A DNA stretch of 10,557 nt from CAYRVX01 sp964642165 (GTDB taxonomy: Bacteria; Planctomycetota; Phycisphaerae; SM23-33), in assembly GCA_964642165.1 (NCBI GenBank), contig CAZXOC010000263.1, positions 1-10,557 of the forward strand, given 5' to 3'. A program made the translations under genes and the position numbers. Shown here piece after piece: positions 6,265 through 10,557 of the stretch. Numbering within the stretch: the stretch's first letter is position 1; each line of letters opens with the position of its first letter. Below the pieces are notes generated by a model. It searched no databases, was not told where the DNA came from, and saw only the letters and a program-made list of their open reading frames with translations.

Positions 6265-9200
6265 ATGGACAGCTTTCTGAACGCACTGGCGAGGTACCTC
6301 TGGCAGCAGAGCTGGCAGATCGCGGCCGTGGTGGCCGTGGTGGCGTTGACGTGCCGCCTGCTGCGCGGCCGGAGTGCCCACTGGCGGTACCTCCTGTGGC
6401 TGGTGGTTCTGGCCAAGTGCCTGGCGCCGCCGCTGGTGTCGGTGGCGCTGCCGGTCCTGCCCGTCGCTTCGCGCCCCCCGGCGGCACGCGAGGTCCCTCT
6501 CGCCGCGGCCGCGCCCGCCCCGGCGGCGGCGCCCGCGGAGGCGGGTGCAAGCGCGGACGCCACGTCGCCCGTCGACGCCGCCTCGCCCGTGACCGTCCCT
6601 CCTGTGGCACTTCACCGCAAGGCGATCTCGCGCGTCCCCGACGAGGCACGCAGATCGCCTCGGAGCTATCTGCCCGAATGGACACCCGCGCAGTGGGCGG
6701 CCGTCGGCTGGCTGGCCGGGACCGCGGGATTCCTGCTTCTGGCGCTCGGCAAGGCGCTTCGGATTCACCGACGTTTGCGTCGAGCTCGCCGGCCGGCCGG
6801 CGGCGAGATCGAGGGCCTGGTGGCGGAGCTGGCCGCGCGGCTGGGTCTGCGCCGCGCGCCGAGGGTCTGGCTCGTGGACGCAGGCCCGCAGCCTTTCGTC
6901 TGGGGCGTGCTTCGCGGCAGCGTGCACCTGCCGGCGGAGCTGGCCGGCCGCTGCGGCCGCGATGCCCCCGGCGTCCTCATGCACGAGCTGGCCCACGTCG
7001 CGCGCCGGGACGCCATTGTCAACGTCGTGCAGGTCGTCGCCCAGGCGGTCTTCTTCTTCCACCCGCTCATCTGGTGGGCCAATCGCCGGATCCGATGCGA
7101 GCGGGAGAAGTGCTGTGACGAGACGGCCGTCGCCGCCCTGGGCAGCCGACCTGAGCAGTACAGCAGCGCCCTCGTCGAGGCGCTGGTCAGGAAGCACGGC
7201 CAAGGCCGGGCGTTTTCATCCCTGGCCATCGCCGGACCTGTCAAGAACCTCGAAGAAAGGATACGAACGATCATGACCAAGAACAGGACGTTCCACAGAC
7301 GACCGACGCGGTGGGCCGTCGCGGCCATCGTGTTGTTCGCCGCCCTGGCCGTGCCGACCGGGCTGGTGCTGACCGCCCGGGCCGTGCCGGCAGCCGTCAC
7401 GTCGGGAGAGCCGCCCGAGCCCCGGGCCGGCGAGGCCCCCGACGTCGAGATGGTGCCGTGCGTACGCAAGTACTCCGTCATGCTCGTCGTTGACGACGAG
7501 GAGGCGGACCGCCCCCGCATGAGCTTCGAGGGACGCAAGGTCACCTGGCGGGACCTGCCGGGGCTCCTGAAGGACGTGCCCCGCCGCGACCGGACGGTGC
7601 TCGCCGTGGGCGTGACGGCCGACTGGCTCAGCGGCAAGTCAACCGCGGCACGCGCCGAAGAGCGGAAAAAGCTCATGTCCCGCGTGGCGAGGTTGTCCCG
7701 TGGGCTGGGCTTCGAGGGCCTCAGCTTCACGGGGCAGAAACCCCTCGGCGCCAAGGGCGCCGCACGGTACGACCCGACGATCACGCCCGCCGACCGCCGC
7801 GGATCGGTCGAGGCCACGCCCGCCGCCCGCCGCCTCCTGGGCCTCTGGAGCGGGTCGGCCATCGACAAGCCCGGCGAGGGCACCTCCAGGGACTCCCTCG
7901 TCCTCGAGCTGAAGCTCGACGCGAAGGGGCGTGTCGTCTGCACGACTCACGGCAGCTTCGTCCGGCAAGGTTGCGAGAAAGCCCGGGCGCTGCGCATCGA
8001 CAAGGACCGCATCGAGTTCCACGTGCGGCACCGGTCCGGCCTGGGCTACTCGCTGCGCAGCAGCCTCCGCGCGCCGCCGACCGACGGGCTCATGCGCATC
8101 GCGCTGCGCCTGGAGGGCGAGGCGCTCGTGGGCGAGGCCCGGCCCGTCGTCGAGGGCGATTCGTGCGACATCCGGCTGAAGCGGATCACGCCGTGGCCTC
8201 CGAGGCCCGCGCGCGTCTCTCCCGCCGCGGCCAAGGCCCTCGTCGGGCAGTGGACCGGCACGAGCGTGGACCAGCCGCCGGGCAGCTCGCGAGACCCGAT
8301 CGTGCTGGAGCTGCGCGTCACCGGCGATGGCAGGCTGGCGGGCACGGCCTCCGGGGAGTTCGCGCTGAGCCGCCTCGGGCGGATCTGGAACCTGCGCGTG
8401 GACGGCCCGCAGGTCCGGTTCGAGGTGCTGCATCGCACCGGGGCGCGCATGGGCGTGAAGCTGGACCGCAAGGACGGCCGGCTCGTCGGCGTCGCCAAGC
8501 CCCTCGATATCAAGGAGGACGCCTGTGACCTCACGCTGCGCCGCGCCGACCCGACCCGATTCGCCTCGACGCCGCCCGCGCCCGCCCAGGCGCGGCGCTT
8601 CGTCGGCGTCTGGCGCGGCGTCGCGCCCGACAAGGCCGGCCAGGGCATCTCGCTGGACCTGCTCGCCGTGACGCTCAAGATGGGCGACGACGGGCGGCTC
8701 GAGGGCGTCGCCACCGGCCGGTTCGTTCGAGGCGGAGAGGCCAAGCTCCAGGACGTGCGGGCGGGCGGCAATCGGCTGGAGTTCGTGGTCCTGCACCGGA
8801 CGAACGTTCGCGTGAAGGCCGCGCTGAGGCTCGAGGGCGGCGCGCTCCGCGGCGAGGGCGCTCCCGTCGGCACGACCGAGGACCCCTGCGACATCGTGCT
8901 GGTGAAGGAGCCGATCCCGCAGCGCGGCCCGGCCGGGTTGTGGTACGGACTGGCCACCGACAAGCCCGGCCAGGGCAGCAGCGTGGACGCCTTCGTCCTG
9001 GACCTGCGCAAGGGCAAGGGCGGCCGGTTGGCCGGCGCCCTCTACGGGCACTTCTCCCGGTCGAGCCCCCAGGAGGTCCGCAACCTCCGCGCGGACGGCG
9101 ACCGCCTGGAGTTCGAGGCCATCCACCGCACCGGGATCAAGATGAAGGTCACGCTGCAGATCAAGGACGGCAAGCTCGTCGGCGAGGCCGTCCCGGCCGA

Positions 9201-9327
9201 CGTCGACGACGACGCCTGCGACATCACCCTCCAGCGCCCCGTGAAGGGGGCCAAGGAGCCGGGCGTACGCCAGGGATTCTGGGCCGGCCCGAGGACGGGC
9301 TTCGGCGGCGGGTCGCACCGGAGATAG
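6265..9327 (+). CDS. BlaR1-like M56 membrane metalloprotease with four C-terminal tandem domains
   Basis: A 1,020-residue integral membrane sensor-protease, much longer than BlaR1 (about 600). The ATG at 6265 follows the repressor stop by 19 nt, with AAAGGGCGGGG just upstream. Membrane helices lie at about 17-33, 42-62, 144-163, 250-270 and 350-373; an Ala/Pro-rich loop (about 66-138) separates the second and third. The zinc-protease signature is His240-Glu-Leu-Ala-His244, with the family's CEREKCCDETA stretch at 278-288, so the enzyme appears intact. Beyond the last helix there is no penicillin-binding domain. Instead, about residues 403-490 (YSVMLVVDD..., VTWRDLPGLLKDV, GFEGLSFTG) look like the periplasmic fold of ExbD/TolR, a weak resemblance. 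Residues 524-992 are four copies of a beta-rich domain. By analogy with BlaR1, external ligand binding would activate the internal protease, inactivating the neighbouring repressor. The ligand is unknown. Confidence 0.93.
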   Translation: MDSFLNALARYLWQQSWQIAAVVAVVALTCRLLRGRSAHWRYLLWLVVLAKCLAPPLVSVALPVLPVASRPPAAREVPLAAAAPAPAAAPAEAGASADATSPVDAASPVTVPPVALHRKAISRVPDEARRSPRSYLPEWTPAQWAAVGWLAGTAGFLLLALGKALRIHRRLRRARRPAGGEIEGLVAELAARLGLRRAPRVWLVDAGPQPFVWGVLRGSVHLPAELAGRCGRDAPGVLMHELAHVARRDAIVNVVQVVAQAVFFFHPLIWWANRRIRCEREKCCDETAVAALGSRPEQYSSALVEALVRKHGQGRAFSSLAIAGPVKNLEERIRTIMTKNRTFHRRPTRWAVAAIVLFAALAVPTGLVLTARAVPAAVTSGEPPEPRAGEAPDVEMVPCVRKYSVMLVVDDEEADRPRMSFEGRKVTWRDLPGLLKDVPRRDRTVLAVGVTADWLSGKSTAARAEERKKLMSRVARLSRGLGFEGLSFTGQKPLGAKGAARYDPTITPADRRGSVEATPAARRLLGLWSGSAIDKPGEGTSRDSLVLELKLDAKGRVVCTTHGSFVRQGCEKARALRIDKDRIEFHVRHRSGLGYSLRSSLRAPPTDGLMRIALRLEGEALVGEARPVVEGDSCDIRLKRITPWPPRPARVSPAAAKALVGQWTGTSVDQPPGSSRDPIVLELRVTGDGRLAGTASGEFALSRLGRIWNLRVDGPQVRFEVLHRTGARMGVKLDRKDGRLVGVAKPLDIKEDACDLTLRRADPTRFASTPPAPAQARRFVGVWRGVAPDKAGQGISLDLLAVTLKMGDDGRLEGVATGRFVRGGEAKLQDVRAGGNRLEFVVLHRTNVRVKAALRLEGGALRGEGAPVGTTEDPCDIVLVKEPIPQRGPAGLWYGLATDKPGQGSSVDAFVLDLRKGKGGRLAGALYGHFSRSSPQEVRNLRADGDRLEFEAIHRTGIKMKVTLQIKDGKLVGEAVPADVDDDACDITLQRPVKGAKEPGVRQGFWAGPRTGFGGGSHRR
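7834..9240 (+). repeat. Four tandem copies of a ~105-residue domain within the M56 protein
   Basis: Units are at about 7834-8187, 8239-8544, 8599-8910 and 8929-9240 (residues 524-641, 659-760, 779-882, 889-992). Each begins with a W-x-G motif (Trp codons at 7846, 8251, 8611, 8941), then a D-K/Q-P/A stretch with Gly and Ser. A 'GRL-G' turn follows, then a 'D-x-L/V-x-F-x-V-x-HRTG' strand ('HRSG' in unit 1) and a 'G-x-L-V/R-G-E/V-A' strand. Each ends in C-D-I/L-x-L. The pattern of short alternating strands suggests a small beta-barrel, as in lipocalin-like folds. Unit 1 is longest through an insertion before its last strands. The units have diverged from one another, so the duplication is not recent. 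I do not recognise a named family. Confidence 0.88.
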
Positions 9328-9357
9328 GTCGACCGAACCCGTACACGGCAGCGTGCC

Positions 9358-9395
9358 GGCGGGGCGGCTTCCAGCAGAGCCGCCCCGCCCGTCTT
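9358..9395 (+). terminator. Intrinsic terminator of the M56 operon
   Basis: GGCGGGGCGGCT (9358-9369) pairs perfectly with AGCCGCCCCGCC (9378-9389) over an 8-nt loop, 30 bp after the M56 stop codon. The tail in place is only CGTCTT before the group II intron begins. Joining the flanks of the intron gives GTCTT-CTCTCTCTT, a pyrimidine-rich run that looks like the original terminator tail. Confidence 0.8.
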
Positions 9396-9870
9396 GTGTG
9401 CCGAGCATGTTCGGTCACTCGGAGGTGCAAGTCCTCCGCCCAACCTGATGGAGGTGAAGGGCAAGCGACTGGCAAGGGCGGCACCGCAATGCCGAAAGGC
9501 GCGGCAACGGATAGGCCCGACCGAAACGGCCCACGAGGGCCCGAACGATCGAGAGGGCAAGTAGGAATCGCAGCTCGTGAGCGGCAAGCGGCAGAGAATT
9601 CAGCAGCTTCAACCGGCCTTCATGTCAGAGAGCAGGGGCGAAGCCCCGATGCCTGACAGGCAAAGGAACGAACCGCCCGCGGCGAAGCCACAGTCCGAAA
9701 GCCCGGCCGACACCGAGTGATGGACGGAAGCGGCGTGTGACCGAGACAACCGACTCGGCCTACCGCGCCTGACGGCCCGCTGGAAGCTCAACTTGGTCGA
9801 ACCGCCGTGTACGGACCCGTACGCACGGTGGTGTGGCAGGGACAGCCCGCGAGGGCCTACCTATGCCAAT
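9396..9870 (+). mobile_element. ORF-less group II intron, class IIC type
   Basis: A 475-nt ribozyme with recognisable ends. It starts GTGTG (9396-9400), followed by small hairpins CCGA/TCGG (9401-9404, 9411-9414) and CGGAGG/CCTCCG (9420-9425, 9433-9438), which I recognise as the 5' pattern of class IIC introns such as that of Oceanobacillus iheyensis. Domains V and VI close the element, with the predicted 3' splice site after AAT at 9868-9870. Its size matches the catalytic RNA alone; where the maturase/reverse transcriptase is normally carried (domain IV), only a short stem remains (CCGAG/CTCGG around 9742-9760). It sits directly behind a terminator hairpin, the known target preference of class IIC introns. 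It would therefore need a maturase from elsewhere. Open frames crossing this segment are spurious. The 5' boundary is confident; the 3' boundary comes from the domain VI fold. Confidence 0.85.
9799..9870 (+). ncRNA. Domains V and VI of the class IIC intron
   Basis: Domain V: ACCGCCGTG (9801-9809) pairs with CACGGTGGT (9824-9832) through one G-U wobble (9804/9829). A two-base CG bulge (9822-9823), a four-pair upper stem and the loop GACC (9814-9817) complete it. The lower stem carries a CGC triad (9803-9805), the class IIC form of the catalytic triad. Domain VI: GGCA/TGCC (9835-9838, 9864-9867), GGG/CCT (9839-9841, 9860-9862) and GCCC/GGGC with a GCGA tetraloop (9849-9852). A single unpaired adenine at 9863 lies seven bases from the proposed 3' end, the expected branch-point position. 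Confidence 0.85.
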
Positions 9871-10013
9871 CTCTCTCTTCGCCGCCGAAGGCCGCGCGGA
9901 CAAAATAGGGACACGATACCATTTCCCGGGCATCTTGGGCCACCCGCCTGTCTGCAACAAGTCCCGGCATGGCTGGAGCATGCCAGATGCGCCCGGTACG
10001 TCAGAAAAACAGT
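9871..10013. other. Spacer between the two group II introns
   Basis: About 143 bp without a credible gene. It begins with CTCTCTCTTC, the likely remainder of the terminator tail interrupted by the first intron. It contains GGGACACGATACCATTT and a GGCATG/CATGCC hairpin with a 7-nt loop (9966-9984). It ends at the 3' exon of the second intron. Confidence 0.6.
9908..9930 (+). repeat. Possible half-site of a REP/RAYT-type palindromic repeat
   Basis: GGGACACGATACCATTTCCC resembles, from memory, one arm of the palindromic repeats that flank Y1 (REP-associated) transposases in many GC-rich bacteria. The matching inverted arm is not nearby, so at best this is a fragment. Low certainty. Confidence 0.25.
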
Positions 10014-10086
10014 ATCGCGGTAGGGACGGGCCTTGCGGCCCGCCCCCCGCACAGATCCGTACGTGAGGGATTACCTCATACGGCTC
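10014..10086 (-). ncRNA. Domains V and VI of the second group II intron
   Basis: On the minus strand domain V runs from 10086 to 10054: GAGCCGTA pairs with TACGGATC (one mismatch opposite the AGC triad's G), followed by a CG bulge and an upper stem TGAGG/CCTCA. Domain VI follows (10053-10014): a GGGCGGGCC / GGCCCGTCCC stem closed by GCAA, with CCTACCGCGAT at the end containing the expected branch-point adenine. The exact last base is uncertain by one or two. Confidence 0.8.
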
Positions 10087-10204
10087 CTACCTCGGGTGCA
10101 TAACGCCAGTCGCTGGCCTGACGTATCCTGTCCAACCCACGCGACGCTTCCGGCCGGCTCTGGGTCCGGCCCGCGGGCGGTTGTTCAGGATTCCCCTTGG
10201 TCAT
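10076..10204 (-). pseudogene. Remnant of a group II intron-encoded reverse transcriptase/maturase
   Basis: A 42-codon frame from the ATG at 10202-10204 to a TGA at 10076-10078. It begins MTKGNPEQPP, continues through RTQSR and reaches GLDRIRQA, the start of the RT0 region of this maturase family, where intact proteins continue with a basic stretch and the 'RFTALLHH' segment. Here it jumps to SDWRYAPEVGAV and stops inside domain V. All reverse-transcriptase, maturase and endonuclease parts (normally about 400 or more residues) are missing. The start ATG overlaps the stop of the upstream ribozyme frame (ATGA), as is common at the start of these ORFs. The clean internal loss suggests deletion, leaving an ORF-less intron. 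The maturase identity rests on the short N-terminal motifs. Confidence 0.7.
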
Positions 10205-10557
10205 CGGCCTTCCCTCCCGCCGGTCCGCAGCCGACCTGTCCGTCCGTCCCGACCGGCCACAGGCGGAGGGTTACCAGCCCCGCCCTTTCGGTTGCGGGGT
10301 GGGGTCACCGTTCCACCATAGCCGGGCGGCCCAAGCCGTACAGCCTTGTTCCCGGCGTTCACAGGTACGATGCCGATGTCAGACTTCCCGCCGGCGTACG
10401 CGTCAGGATTGCGGCCACAGGCCTTCCCTGACCGTCCCGCCGCCGCCTTGCGGGGCCGACCGGCGGGTGCTGCCGGGATCTCCCGGTTCTCGTGCATGGA
10501 GCGTCCACGCATGCGCAGGGTCTCAGACTCCGCGGGGCCGATGTCGCGGCTCGCGCT

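Larger units (their letters stand above)
10014..10557 (-). mobile_element. Second group II intron, 3' part (5' end beyond the window)
   Basis: Read on the minus strand, the segment from the right edge to about 10014 has the order of a bacterial group II intron. First come domain I-III type stretches, including the hairpin CCGGG-AGAT-CCCGG (10473-10486) and a GGGAAGTCTGACAT / GGGAACAAGG region around 10340-10400 typical of the sequence before the intron ORF. Then come the remains of the intron-encoded protein (10076-10204), then domains V and VI. The 3' splice site is near 10014. It differs in sequence and domain V from the first intron and is of another class, which I cannot assign firmly. 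Its orientation is opposite, so the two introns face each other tail to tail about 143 bp apart. A 103-residue frame on the same strand (10201-10512) is ribozyme sequence and not a protein gene. Confidence 0.82.

Noticed and set aside
6600..6680. Possible beta-lactam resistance system because of BlaI and BlaR1 homologues
   Set aside because: No beta-lactamase or penicillin-binding protein gene is present and the sensor domain of BlaR1 is absent, so the resistance label is not supported.
7462..7473. GTACGCAAGTAC as a possible extra BlaI operator
   Set aside because: It lies inside the M56 coding region, and the half-sites lack the TACA/TGTA core and spacing of the two real operators.
7639..9408. 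Minus-strand open frame of 589 codons under the repeat region of the M56 gene
   Set aside because: Its apparent internal repeats mirror the repeats of the sense gene; it also crosses the terminator.
9801..9832. Palindromic GTACGG...CCGTAC taken at first as an operator-like repeat
   Set aside because: It is fully explained as domain V of the group II intron.
9760..9981. Minus-strand frame of 73 codons covering the end of the first intron
   Set aside because: It spans intron domains V and VI and the spacer in antisense; it contains no protein motif.
10201..10512. Minus-strand frame of 103 codons within the second intron
   Set aside because: It translates ribozyme domains I-III (for example GGKSDIGIVPV), a frequent false gene in group II introns.

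Overview
The window is GC-rich (strong G/C preference at third codon positions) and its gene content points to a bacterium of the Planctomycetota or a neighbouring phylum: an ECF sigma factor, a very large alpha-2-macroglobulin-like (A2M) protein and a BlaI/M56-protease pair with an enlarged sensor region. The phylum is an inference from gene style, not from a marker gene. A 100-N block at 3281-3380 shows that this is an assembled scaffold.

Layout. (1) 1-174, minus: N-terminus of a small membrane protein that runs off the left edge. (2) 376-984, plus: ECF sigma factor, overlapped by 29 nt by (3) 956-5644, plus: a protein of about 1,560 residues that starts with an anti-sigma-like cytoplasmic segment and one membrane helix and continues as a full A2M with a thioester motif (Cys-Phe-Glu-Gln). 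(4) 5800-5848: a strong promoter with two near-identical 16-bp palindromic BlaI-type operators. (5) 5859-6245: BlaI/MecI-family repressor. (6) 6265-9327: M56 (BlaR1-type) membrane metalloprotease with no penicillin-binding domain; its C-terminus instead carries an ExbD-like stretch and four tandem copies of a beta-rich domain of about 105 residues. (7) 9358-9395: terminator hairpin. (8) 9396-9870, plus: an ORF-less group II intron of the IIC type placed directly behind that terminator. (9) 10014 to the right edge, minus: the 3' part of a second group II intron of another type, whose reverse-transcriptase ORF has been reduced to a 42-codon remnant.

How it works together. The first operon looks like a sigma/anti-sigma module in which the anti-sigma factor is itself the membrane anchor of an A2M protease trap, so an attack on the envelope could be signalled directly to transcription. 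The second operon is a self-repressed BlaI/BlaR1-like sensor-protease system with an unfamiliar ligand-sensing region. Both would sense events outside the cytoplasmic membrane; a functional link between them is not shown by the sequence. The right end is a mobile-element landing zone with two group II introns facing each other tail to tail, neither of which encodes a usable maturase within the window.
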